Source: Gautieria morchelliformis (taxonomy: Eukaryota > Basidiomycota > Agaricomycetes > Gomphales > Gomphaceae). Taken from it: 64,000 bases of DNA. Under the pieces are notes generated by a model. The model was not told the origin of the DNA, did no database searches, and saw only the letters and a program-made list of their open reading frames with translations. Location: assembly GCA_015179125.1 (NCBI GenBank), contig WHVA01000203.1:1-64000 (forward strand). Reading direction: 5' to 3'. Positions 24,688 through 35,269 of the stretch are shown here, piece after piece. A program made the translations under genes and the position numbers. The first letter of the stretch is position 1. Each line of letters opens with the position of its first letter.

Positions 24688-27245
24688 ATGAGCGAACTGA
24701 CTCTTTGGTGTCTTCTCGTCAACAATGCCAGCGATCGTGTGGGCACCGCCTTTAAGGTAACAACTGCCTCGAGCAACGACATCTACGACCTGGCGAGCCA
24801 CATTGTTACCAGTCCAACTGCCCCAATCGAAGTGGCGAATTGGAGGGCAGCCAACCTTGCTATCTGGAAGCCAACAGATGGTCTTCCAGACGACAATAAT
24901 CTTTTCAAGACGGTTCGGGGATGGCGGCTAAACCCCGACGAAGTTAATGATAGGGCGACCCTTCTCAGTCCGTCAAAGAAGCTCTGTAAGGTTTTCGACC
25001 AGGGACTAGCAGAAGAATGCGTGCATGTCATCGTACAGCTGCAAAATGGGGACCGTCCTTCTGAAGTGTCTTCTACCAGCTTGTTGCCTCCCGGTATGTC
25101 ATTTTTCTGCAGGTTTTGACACCACACTAACCACACAAGCAGCAGACTCTCATTTCGAAAAGTATCGCAGATTTAGACTGGTAAATCTCGCAAGTTACGA
25201 TCACCCCTCTCCGGGCTCTCTTCGTCTGAATGGTATAACACATCAGAGAGACGACCTGCCTGCTTTTGTTGTTGAGTTTTCTAGCAAACTAAAACAAAAA
25301 CGAATAATGCGAAGTGACTCGCAGGTAAGTTGCACTTCACGGTACCTCACTGCGCATCAATTTATATTATTTTCAGATGATGCAGATGCGAGATTATGTT
25401 GGGGTTGAGAGGTTTTTTGAACTCAAGGAAGCGTCGGAAAATGATGATCCACTTACTGTGGTCAAGGAAGTCGAACTGAAGCACTTTACGGATATATTGC
25501 GTGACGATATACGCCACGATTTTGCTGCGTTTCAACGAAGCAAAGAGCCCTGCATTCACGCCCTGCTTTGGAATCTTACCCTCGCACTTTCAAAGCCGAA
25601 CAACTTTCTTTTGTAAGTCTACCTAATTGTTGCTCTGGCTATCAATCTTAATGAAACTATAGCCAATCGTCCTGGCCATTTCAACTCGTTGCTGTATCTA
25701 AATCTGATGATAATGCTCGTGAGGAAGTGTGTACGTATACCCCGAGGAGCGACGCGTCTTTGCTTGTCGATGGCTACCCTCACATGCTGATGGAAATTCA
25801 GTCGCGTTCCGATGGATACGATTGCTACCGAATGCTCTTGCAAGCCGCTTGCTTGGTTCGTCTCAGCAATGCGTTGCGCCACACCAACACGGATCCGTTT
25901 GTTATTACGGCCATCTACATCAATTCTGACTTTCTTGCCACCCGATACCTTGTCTGGCAACCCGAGAACCACCGTACCGACGTCAGTGATTTACTACTGA
26001 TTGGCCAAAGTCCATCAACTAACTTGTCTTATCTTGCATGCAGGTTCATTACTCAAGCGAACGATTTGATCTTGAGAAAGCTCAGGAAGCTTTCGAATTC
26101 GTTTTCCAGCTCTACAATCTCGCTGCCTGCGCAAACATGCAGGGTAAATGTCTCCCCCATAAAAATGACATCGAGGCGGCGACGCAAAGTTTAGACCACC
26201 CATCTATACGAGCACATATCCGACAGAAACATCATAAGCGAGGGAGAGGTGATGACGACAAGAACGACGACGGACAACGGTCGCCGAAGAGGTCAAAAAA
26301 CGACGGAGGTGCAAACGAAAGCATGACTTGGATGACTTGGATGGATGAGGTTATCGTGGACGCCGGCTATGAGGTCGTTGGTGGTAAGCTGGGGTCATTG
26401 TTACCTGTGAGTTATCATTGCCTTTTACTTCTTTTAGTGACCGGAACTGACGGAGCCTACGCTGCTGCCAGCTATCCGAAAGCATGCGCGAAGGGTGGTC
26501 GCCAAGTCACAGGTCCTTCGTTTTCAAGTTGGTCGGAAGGGAGTCGGACGAGCTCAAGATCCTCGCATATTTGAAAAAGCACAGAGGGTCAGAGCATCAT
26601 CTCATCGAACTACACGAGGTGATCTCGGACGGCCTCGATGACATCATTGTGCTTCCTCGGCTCACGCCCCTCTCTGACGCTTTGCGGCGCCTTGATAAGT
26701 CTGCGCTTGCCACGGTCCCACAACAGTTTCTTGAAGGCGTGGCCTTTATGCACCAGCATAACGTGGCGCACCTCGATCTCAAAACGGACAACATAGTGAT
26801 TGAACAAAGTGGTCCATCAGGAAGATTGACTGCATACATCATTGACTTCAACTGCTCCGTGTTTGTCGAGGGTGTCGAGACGATGATCGAAGGCATGTGT
26901 GGGACGCCGGGATGGATGGCGCCCGAAGTTTCTGCAACGAGGAGTTACAGTCCAATCCTGGCCGATCGATGGGCGTGTGGAAATGTGCTGTTGCAACTCG
27001 GGAACCATCTGAAACTGTCCGTGGAGCTGAAGAAGTTGTCCCGCGAATTGATGTGCACTGATCCGCGCTCCCGGCCTGTCCTACCGCGCAGCGGTATCGT
27101 ACCTCCTGAAAAGCACAAGCAGAGCGGCCCTTGCACTCGGTCTATGTCTAGGGCGCCTCGTCCCAAGTGTAATTTCTCAGCGACGCCCTTCCACGCACCC
27201 CCATATGCACATGCTCCGCCCAGAAAGCTGCAAGCCGGTAGATAA
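24688..27245 (+). CDS. Crinkler-like effector-type protein: header domain, nuclease-like domain, protein kinase
   Basis: Exons: 24688-25093, 25143-25324, 25377-25612, 25663-25981, 26044-26383, then a kinase exon to 27245. The N-terminus (LTLWCLLVNNASDRVGTAFKV ... LAIWKPTDGL) resembles the ubiquitin-like Crinkler header. The middle (DASLLVDGYPHMLMEIQSRS, then YDCYRMLLQAACLVRL) looks like the PD-(D/E)XK nuclease domain of Crinkler-RHS-type proteins with an E-x-Q variant. The C-terminus is a kinase: HLDLKTDN catalytic loop, DFN in place of DFG, GTPGWMAPEV. About 750 residues. A basic segment (KHHKRGRGDDDKN...PKRSKND) could be a nuclear signal. The exon 5-kinase junction does not keep frame; either an extra T in 26521-26524 or a different acceptor explains it. 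No secretion signal was seen. Confidence 0.75.
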
Positions 27246-27594
27246 AAGGTATCTTTTCCTTGCGACATGCAGTGGTTAATTTCCATTTCACCAACCGATC
27301 CCTGAGTCTAGTCTCTCGTTCGTCGCCCATTGGGCTCTAGCTAACCTCTCTGAGAACACCACCTCTGTGAATTACGGTAATGATGCATGTTACAGCGTAG
27401 GTTTATGATAAATTGGGTAAACATATCACTGTAACTCGAGAATAACCCGTGCTTATGAATGAAATCCCGCAATCGCAATTGATCGAATTCCTTGAGCGGC
27501 GCAAAGGGCTTAATTGGCATAAATTTGCATCCGGAACTTTGGACACGCACTAACTTCCGTCTGTTGACTCACCCATTTGACATGTACCGTTGAT
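27246..27594. other. Spacer between Crinkler-like gene and CysRS copy 2
   Basis: Nothing recognisable. The N-terminal half of CysRS would be expected here if the second copy were complete, and it is absent, so a truncation breakpoint lies in or at the edge of this spacer. Confidence 0.5.
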
Positions 27595-29270
27595 TTCAGG
27601 CGCCCTTTCGCAATCGTCCTCACGCTACGAAGCGGATTTTGCCTTGTGGAAGGCATCCAAAGCAGGCGAGCCATCCTGGCCATCCGTCTGGGGACCAGGA
27701 CGACCCGGGTGGCACATCGAATGCTCTGTAATGGCTTCCGAGGTATGAGGAGAGAACATGGATATTCACTCTGGCGGGAGTGACCTCGCGTTTCCTCATC
27801 ACGACAATGAGATTGCGCAATCGGAGGCAAGTGGAGCGTAAGACACTATGGCCAGAGACTTACACACACGACCAGGGGTACCATGATTGCAGGCAGTGGG
27901 TAAATTACTTCCTCCACACAGGCCATTTGCATATCGAGGGTTTGAAGATGAGCAAGTCCCTGAAAACTTCATCACTATTGATGTACGCCCCGGGCAACAA
28001 TTTATCGGTCCAGGAGACTTAATTTTTTCTCTTTCTAGGAAATCCTTCGCAAGTATACTGCACGGCAGCTGCGCTTAGCGTTCCTGTTAGTGCTGTGGAA
28101 CGCTAAGGTCGACTTTCACGACTCCACCATGAAGGGTGAGGTGCGAACGCTAGAGACAACGTTCGACGTAAGTGTGGATACAGAGAGCGTTCACTGATGG
28201 TAATTTAACGCTTCACAGAACTTCTTTGCGATTGTGAAGGCGCTAGGTGCACAGGCTGCTGCCGATCATAAATACCGCAGTGTTTATAAAGGGCCCGAAC
28301 GTGACCTTGCCGATGCGTGAGCCTGGCGTCTCATCCATTGGTATCTGCTAACAGCGAATTTGCGAATATTCAGGCTTACGCATGCCCAGGCCACGTTTCG
28401 TGTCGCACTTTGTGACTCATTCAACACCCCGCAAGCTCTCGATGTCCTATCGAAACTAGTTTCTCGTGCCAACGTCTACATCACGCAGGCTTCAGGTAAA
28501 GCAAATGTGGGAGTACTGGAAAGCATCGCCCAATGGGTGGGTAAGATGCTGCGTATGTTCGGTCTCGGAGAAGGACCTCAAGTCGAGGGCATGTTGGGGT
28601 GGGGCGAGAGTAGGCCGGAGGGAGAGACTACATCTGTTGACGTACGTGATCCAGGCGCTTGTTTTTTGATTTGCTATACTCACGCATTTACTATGTAGCG
28701 GGAAGAAATTCTAATGCCTTACCTAAGGACGTTTTCTTCATTCCGAGATAACATCCGGGGCTTGGCAATGACCCAGGCACCACCAAATCAAGTTCTGGAG
28801 TTCTGTGACAAGTTTCGGGATACCGACATGGTTCCTCTGGGCGTGGCCCTCGATGATCAAGAAGGCGAGTATAAATTTCCTATGTACTACATATGTTTCT
28901 GACCAACATCCAGATGGGCGTGCACTTGTAAAGCTTGTCCCCGCGGCAACGTTAATGCGACTACGCGACGAGAAAAATGCTGCGGCTGAAGCCAAAATGG
29001 CCAAGAAAGCTGCCGCAATTGAGGCTGAGCGAGAGAAAAGACGTGCCAAGTTGGAGAAAGGGAAGGCACCACCTGAATTAATGTTCAAACCACCTTATAC
29101 CGAACAGGGTGTGTACGGCAGCTGGGACGACAAGGGGATTCCTCTCACTGATGGAGAAGGAGCGGAGGTAACTAAAAGCCAGCGTAAAAAGCTGACCAAT
29201 AAACAGGAAACCCAGCAAAAATTGCATACCGAGTGGAAGGCGTGGCGGCAAGAGGAAGGTGACAATTGAT
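27595..29270 (+). pseudogene. Cysteinyl-tRNA synthetase, 5'-truncated (copy 2)
   Basis: It begins after an acceptor at about 27600 with [21 protein letters not shown] and [17 protein letters not shown], then [22 protein letters not shown], the KMSKS loop ([12 protein letters not shown], about 27930-27965), YTARQLRLAFLLVLWN and the same C-terminal exons as copy 1 (28219-28316, 28374-28641, 28699-28864, 28914-29270), ending at a TGA at 29268-29270. The HIGH half is missing. TGA at 27746-27748 and a one-base loss in the A run at 27963-27966 also disrupt it. A functional CysRS must lie elsewhere. Confidence 0.93.
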
Positions 29271-29516
29271 GTTCTACAGCTAGAATCATATCTTCGGAAG
29301 GTACTCTAGGTGTTTTACTGGATATGCCAGTCGCATGAATCCACTATAATTTGACAATGCTCTCTCCTGCTCGGTCTTCTTCAGAAGATCCGCCTTGGAC
29401 AAGGCAGTCGACGTCAAAACGTCCAATTGCATTACCATCTACCACAATGGGTAGGTCCATCTCACTTTTTGTTTCTCCGTCGCATGCAATATGGCCTGGG
29501 TAGGCCTCGACGTCGC
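29258..29516 (-). pseudogene. fRMsr-like GAF exon (copy 2), disrupted
   Basis: This copy is almost identical to 24038-24297 but lacks one T (29350-29352 against 24130-24133), which shifts the frame near the C-ter­minus. It is cut in the GDVEAY codons by the hAT-like element, whose 8-bp target GACGTCGC comes from this exon. After the element only a few bases of the exon remain (32411-32423). Confidence 0.8.
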
Positions 29517-29756
29517 TAGGGCTGCGCACCGTCCGTATTACGGATACGGCCGTACAATGTACGGCGAGTTGACGGGTACGGCAGACCGTATACCGTCCGT
29601 ATTTTCAGTACCTCTCCCCTCTGACGGTACGGTACGGGTACCGTACCGTCCGTATTACGGTTGACGGCAATATTTATATAGTCAAGCCATTGGAGGGTCA
29701 GTTAGTGACCGATCTGTGTATATATGCCATTGCACAGCATTAGTATGTTTGGGCTA

Positions 29757-30238
29757 TGGTGCCGCTCACTTAGACACCGCTACTTCTGTGCAACCGCCAA
29801 ATTGGCCCAACGAAAAATTTTCTGATAGTGAACCCCTTTTTGACTGAAATAGGGTGTATTTTTGATTATATTTTGCTGCAAAAGCTGTAGAAATGCCTGT
29901 TATGGCATTTTAACATCTCGTCCTATTGTTTGTTGCTTGATTTGTCAGCGCTATATATCTAATTTGTAAAACTGAGGGAGTTATTTTTTTTTGTCATGTC
30001 AATTTGGCGGCACTTCCATATATGGAAGTAATTACCTTATATAGCGCTGACAAATCAAGCAACAAACAATAGGACGAGATGTTAAAATGCCATAACAGGC
30101 ATTTCTACAGCTTTTGCAGCAAAATATAATCAAAAATACACCCTATTTCAGTCAAAAAGGGGTTCACTATCAGAAAATTTTTCGTTGGGCCAATTTGGCG
30201 GTTGCACAGAAGTAGCGGTGTCTAAGTGAGCGGCACCA
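29757..30238. mobile_element. Foldback MITE with 201-bp inverted arms
   Basis: The arms 29757-29957 and 30038-30238 are reverse complements with no length difference, starting TGGTGCCGCTCACTTAGACA. An 80-bp centre separates them. TA flanks each side (29755-29756, 30239-30240), consistent with a Tc1/mariner-type target duplication. The arms contain no reading frame. Confidence 0.88.
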
Positions 30239-30294
30239 TATGCGACCTACAGGTAGCTACACTTTATGTCAGCCTATGCAAACTATTTAGGCAG

Positions 30295-32173
30295 GCCGGA
30301 TGGGGTTATTCTATTTGGAAACCCTTCGAAACCCCCGTGGGAATAGAAACCCTACCCCCAAAGTGGTTGGCTCTTTGGAAACCCGGGCTGCTCGGCTGCT
30401 GTCGGGATTTAGCCAAATTCCTGGTCCTGCCTAACTAACTGTGGTGCGTTCTCACATGTAGTATGGACACTCCTTTTCATGGCAGTTTACTTATCCCAGA
30501 CTCGGACATGCTGTGGCTATGGTTATGCCAAACGTTCGTTGCGACGTTTCTCATCGTTGCATAAAATAACATGTGTTACCTTGTCGTTTGGTTCGTGGCA
30601 TCATCGTGTATATTACATGCAGGAAGTGAGTGAACTGTCATACATGCTGATCTATAGCGAGGACTTTGTCACTAGTAATTACCAACGTTTCTAATCTTTG
30701 TATAAAAGAATACTTTAACATGCATGACCTCATCGTTTAGTTGGTGGCATTATCAGAAGCTCATCGTGTATATTAGAGGAAGTGACTGACTTTCATCAAC
30801 TGTCAATGTCATGCATGCTACTTGATCGATAGTGAGGTCTTTGTCACTCGTGGGCATAGCGCTCGCGGTGCGACTACACTGCCGTGCCACCCGCCTGTGC
30901 GGTGTACTGCACATACAGCTGCCAGTGCATGCCCAACCGTAGCAAGAGATCTGAAAAACCGTACGCCATATGGGAGGCCACCGGGCACTGAAGTGCATGC
31001 ATCGAACGTGCCGTACTGAGCGTGGCGGGTCATCACGATCGCGTTCTCGTGAAAAGTGAACAAACTCTTTCTGATGCATTTCACGTTGAGACAAAGAATG
31101 CATCGAGTCTCAAGGCTCGACAACGTATCCTTCTTCCAATCCATCAAGTATGGTCTCAAGCCATCCGTCCGCAGCGGATTCGATATAAGAATGTGAAAGG
31201 TTTGAATTTCTCGAGAGATCGAAATCAACCACACGCTATTGATGCCTGTGTCCGTGATAAGGGCAGACAATATTCTGGTCTGTCGCAGGTGCCGCCAGGA
31301 TATTTCCCCACCGTATGTCCATGTGTTCCATACCGAATCGACCCATGTCGCTGTATATTTCACGAACATCCGGTCTGCATAATAAAGGATGTTCAGAAGC
31401 ATGCATAGTTAGAGCTGGTATGGGTATCACGTCTCCGAGTCTTTCTAAGACCAAGGCTGAAAGAAAGGTCTTCTCACTGCCATTGCGCAGCGAGGCCTGA
31501 TTGGCACGAGTTGATTTGATGATTCAGTCTCGTTTAGCTTGACTTTCTTGTCTTGTCTTAACTTCTCCCTTAACTTCCGCCTTTCATCATTGCACTTAAG
31601 TACCACTTCCCAGCTGCATTCTTCCATCACCAGATCATCAGCATCTGTCCATGCATAGAGGTTCCATGTATCGTCCGTGTCGCCGTCATCCTCACTTTGG
31701 CCGACCTCGTCCCGAACGTCTACTTCCTTGTCGTAATCCGCATAAGACACTTCCCAATCCAATACCTGACTATTCTGCTCGATTTCAGCAGTGAAGAAAC
31801 CATAGCAGCGTGCGATGCCTACCCCCTGAATATCGTCCATCTCTTCGTAAAACCAGGCCTCACAGGCCAGGTCGTCAGAATGGCGAGGAGCAGCGACTTT
31901 AATTACAAGGGATGGAAGAGCGTACTGGTTGGTGTCGTCAGTCTTATGTAAGCGTGTACACCGAACCCACTCTGCCATAGCCGAGTTTTCACCAGATGTG
32001 GCGGCACCAACTCCCTGGCATTGTAGCGGGCACTTGGCCAGTCGCCAGCGCTTCGGACTCTTAAAGGTTCTTAGAAAACAAGTGCACGGGGTTTCTGGTG
32101 ACGTCACTGAAACCGGGGGGGTTTCGAGGGTTTCATAGGGTTTCGAGGGGTTTCCAAATAGAATAATCCGGCT
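30295..32173. repeat. Inverted repeat bracketing the kinase-like cargo
   Basis: 30295-30338 and 32111-32173 are inverted copies containing TATTCTATTTGGAAACCC followed by one or more TCGAAACCC units. They enclose the kinase-like gene, which suggests a second element nested in the hAT-like one. Clear target duplications were not found. Confidence 0.6.
31110..32107 (-). pseudogene. Protein-kinase-like cargo gene
   Basis: Minus-strand fragments encode LPSLVIKVAAPRHSDDLACEAWFYEEMDDIQG (N-lobe-like, with VIK and EAWFYE), an acidic insert, then LVLERLGDVIPI, HMDIRWGN (an HxDxxxxN catalytic loop) and VDFDLSRN in place of the DFG segment, ending at a stop at 31110-31112. This pattern is that of the divergent kinase-like proteins frequent in agaricomycete genomes. 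It is unrelated in detail to the kinase at 26484-27245. Frame changes near 31500 and 31235 make it a probable pseudogene unless introns explain them. Confidence 0.7.
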
Positions 32174-32410
32174 GGATGTATGTGCCCACAGTAGCGCCCA
32201 TCAGGCGATGCCTTTTTGGGCACGGCTAACAGGTTTTTGGCATTTACCGATGCATGCCGTACATTGCCGTATTTGTACGGTGGCATACGGCGTCAACCTG
32301 TACCGTATACCGTGCCGTTGGCACAGGACACAGACCCTTGATGGTACGGGTGCCGTGGCCGTAACACGGCGCCGTACAGCCGTGGGTTTACGGCACGGTG
32401 CACAGCCCTA

Positions 32411-32819
32411 GACGTCGCCCACTACTATCGGGTACCAGGAGTTTGAAAATTGCATAAAACTGCTTACTGCACCGGAATGCCAGTCTAGGCAGACCTGAAA
32501 AGTGGATGGATTATAAACTACAAATGTTATTTTGTTCTCTGTAAGGTTCTCTTAATTTTTAAGGGAGCCCTGCATAGCAGAAGCCGCTGTACAGGACTTT
32601 GAACACGATGCCGTGCGATTTTGTCACAAACTGTCACGTTCTGTCACCATTGGGTCACACATTGCCGTCTCTTTCGGCTAGGAGTGCCGTCACGGCACAC
32701 CATTAGAGTAGTGTCCAGTACAGTACATTATAGAAGTATGCTACTTACTGTACATGAGGAAGTAAGTAGTACACTACATATTGATAAATGTACTATGAAA
32801 CATAGAACTTGCGGCCCAC
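32411..32819. other. Unassigned sequence
   Basis: After the 8-bp target duplication of the hAT-like element this stretch shows no gene. Short palindrome-rich sequence lies at about 32700-32785 (GTAGTGTCCAGTACAG ... AAGTAGTACACTAC). Confidence 0.4.
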
Positions 32820-32957
32820 TTAATAGTGATGGCACGGCCAAAACGAAGGGTCGTAGGACTGATCAGGGCGTCTGGATGCCTCAGGGTACATGGAATATGC
32901 GGAGGAGGGATTGGCCTGAGAGGGACCAAAACCAGTCAAGGGAAGGGAAGAGGGAGG

Positions 32958-34207
32958 TGTCAAGATTGGATTATAGGCGTTAATATTGCATGTTAGTGGC
33001 GAATGCCCGAATAGCATGTGCGATCTAGCGAATCGCCCAGCGAACAGTACCGAAGAGGTAAGGGTTAAGAAGTAAGAGGGTTACTCGAAAGGAATTCACC
33101 CTGATCTACAGTCATAGTGAAATAGCCCATGGCACTTGACGATGTAACGTGCAAGGTGTCACGGCAAGGTTGTCTAAGTGGCAACAATCCTTTCGCCGGT
33201 GAAGGCACTCCTTCGGAGCCCTTCCCTGACAGCACAGAAAATAACTCGAAGGCTAAGGTAACAAAGATGAAGTATGAGAACTCACCCGTGATGCCTAAGT
33301 CCTCTTCTGGTCGAAGATAGAAATCTACAGGAGAAGGCTCAAGACGATGATCACAGTGAGGTCAAGTTTGCACAAGATGGACGTATGATAATTAAACTGG
33401 AGAATATACATGCGAATGTAGACTACTTATACCGAATGCTCATACGGTGCTAGCGAAATAGGAAAGAGGCGGTCTGGAGTCAGGGTTGGATAGGGGTGCA
33501 TGGTCAGGATACATAATAGATGGAATAGACATCCAATAGAATGGAAGAGGGGTATGAACATGAAACAACAGAGAGGGAAGAAGGCGAAGGCCCCTATGTA
33601 CGAAAACACACCTTGGGACCTGCATATACACCACCCTGCACGGACTCTTCATCTGTTGGGTTGGTCCCACATGACCTACGGGTAGGATGCCCCGCGAATG
33701 CATTCTGGACATAGGAACACCCAAAGGGGGTTGAGTTGAGAAGATGATGGGACCAGTGATGAACCATCAACCCGGGTAAAGGATGTCGATTGTGTTTTGA
33801 TGGCGTGCCTGCTGGCGAATGATGCGAGTAGCGAATGGTCATATGGCGAATGTGGCGAATAGCGAATGGAGTGAGGGGTGAATGGAGCGAAGACACGCGA
33901 ACATGGAAGAGTGGTGAAAGGGACAACAGGGATAGCTGAGTACAAGAAATAAATAAGTCATGACAGCCTGCACCTCCTTGCAATTCATGATAGGACCAGT
34001 GATGAACCAACAATCCAGGTAAAGGATGTCGATCGTGTTCGATGGCATGGCTACTGGCAAATGATGCAAGTAGTGAATGGCCAGTTGGCGAATGTGGCGA
34101 ATAGTGAATGGGGCAAGGAGTGAATGGAGCGAAGCCGAGCGAACATGGAAAAGTGGTGAAAGGGAAACCAGGGATAGCTTGATACAAGAAATGAATGTGT
34201 CATGACA
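32958..34207 (+). mobile_element. Family-B LTR with duplicated end module
   Basis: It starts TGTCAAGATTGG and carries the B terminus GTCATGACA twice, at 33957-33965 and 34199-34207. The about 240 bp before the first terminus are repeated before the second with modest divergence. No target duplication is evident, so the borders may have been rearranged. Confidence 0.75.
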
Positions 34208-34513
34208 ACTGTGTAGTGAAAACTTCAGCGAAGCTAATTTGTCCTGCGCTGCAGTGGTGCGAGTCCCATTGAGTCCAACCTGCATGGAGGCTGCAACTGA
34301 CACTATCCGAATGCATCCTGAGCATGTGGCTCTGGCGTGCTGGCAGGAATGATGCGAATAGCGAATGCGAAAGTAGTATGGCGATGAATATTTTGGCAAG
34401 ATATTCGCTGGTTCAGGAAGTCGTTCGCTGGTTCGGGAAGTCATTCGCCTTGTGCTGAGGGATGATTCGCAGAATAAACGAATCATGACAGGAGGGAGGC
34501 CAGTGTACCCAGG

Positions 34514-34870
34514 GTTTCGCATGAGAGGGACACTGGATGAGCCGGGTACGAACTCAGGATACGCCATGTCGTGGGCAGGGGTCGAGCCATGGGCCGAGCG
34601 CGCATGGGGCAGAGGGTTACCGGGGATGCCAGGGAGAACAGGGGTGCCCGCATACACGGGGTTTCGCATGAGAGGGACACCGGAGCCCAACTCGCGGTAT
34701 GATCTGTTGTGAGCAGGGGTCAAGCCACGGGTCGTGTCCTCGTAGGGCATATGGGGACTGGGGATGCCAGGGTGAACAGGGGCGCCCGCGTACATGGGGT
34801 TTCACGTGAGAGGGACACCGCCGAACTCGGGGAATGACCTGTCATGAGCAGGGGTCGAGCCACGGGCCAT
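34514..34870 (-). repeat. Tandem repeat coding for a Pro-rich motif
   Basis: Three units of about 140 bp, anchored by TTTCRCRTGAGAGGGACA at 34514, 34662 and 34800, encode on the minus strand GVPLMRNPxYAGxPVxPGIP ... GSTPAHD. They form the C-terminal tail of the pogo-type transposase. The unit at 34800 has a TGA where the other units have CGA (Arg). Confidence 0.75.
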
Positions 34871-35269
34871 GCGCGTGTGGGGCAGATGTGCAGGTAGAGG
34901 TGGAATGGCAGGCAGAGGGGGAAGGGCAGGCGGAGGGGGATTTACCTCCGCAGACGAGTCTCCAATGGATGCACATCGTTTGGGGCTTCAGCGCGCTTTT
35001 AAGAAAAGCGCCTGGAAGTGAGGGTTTGTGGCAAGTTCAGGATGGAGGGTCATGTACTCTTTGATCTGAGATGTCAACTGTGCGATAGTCCCCTGTTGGT
35101 CGAGGGTGAAGACAGCTGTGATGTCTTTCAATTCGTCTTTATGTTTATATGCTGCGATGGGTTGTTCAAACGTCTTTAAAACCCCATTGTGAGAGCATTG
35201 AAGCTCTCGTGCTCGGGCAGCCGCTTCCAGCTCTTGCTTTTTGGCGGCTTCCTCAGCCTGTTGGGCCTC

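Larger units (their letters stand above)
29517..32410. mobile_element. hAT-like element, 2.9 kb, with cargo
   Basis: The ends TAGGGCTGCGCACCGT and its imperfect reverse complement (ACGGTGCACAGCCCTA) form a 16-bp inverted repeat with one mismatch. GACGTCGC is duplicated (29509-29516, 32411-32418). Both subterminal regions (29530-29670 and 32240-32400) are dense in (T)ACGG words, as in hAT transposase-binding regions. No BED finger or hAT transposase is encoded, so it is non-autonomous. It contains a foldback element and a kinase-like gene. Confidence 0.88.

Noticed and set aside
33594..34187. Long minus-strand open frames in family-B LTRs (also 52225-52844, 55231-55482, 58409-58654)
   Set aside because: The frames fall wholly inside LTRs, differ between copies, and encode biased Ser/Pro/His strings caused by the CATTCGC-type repeats.
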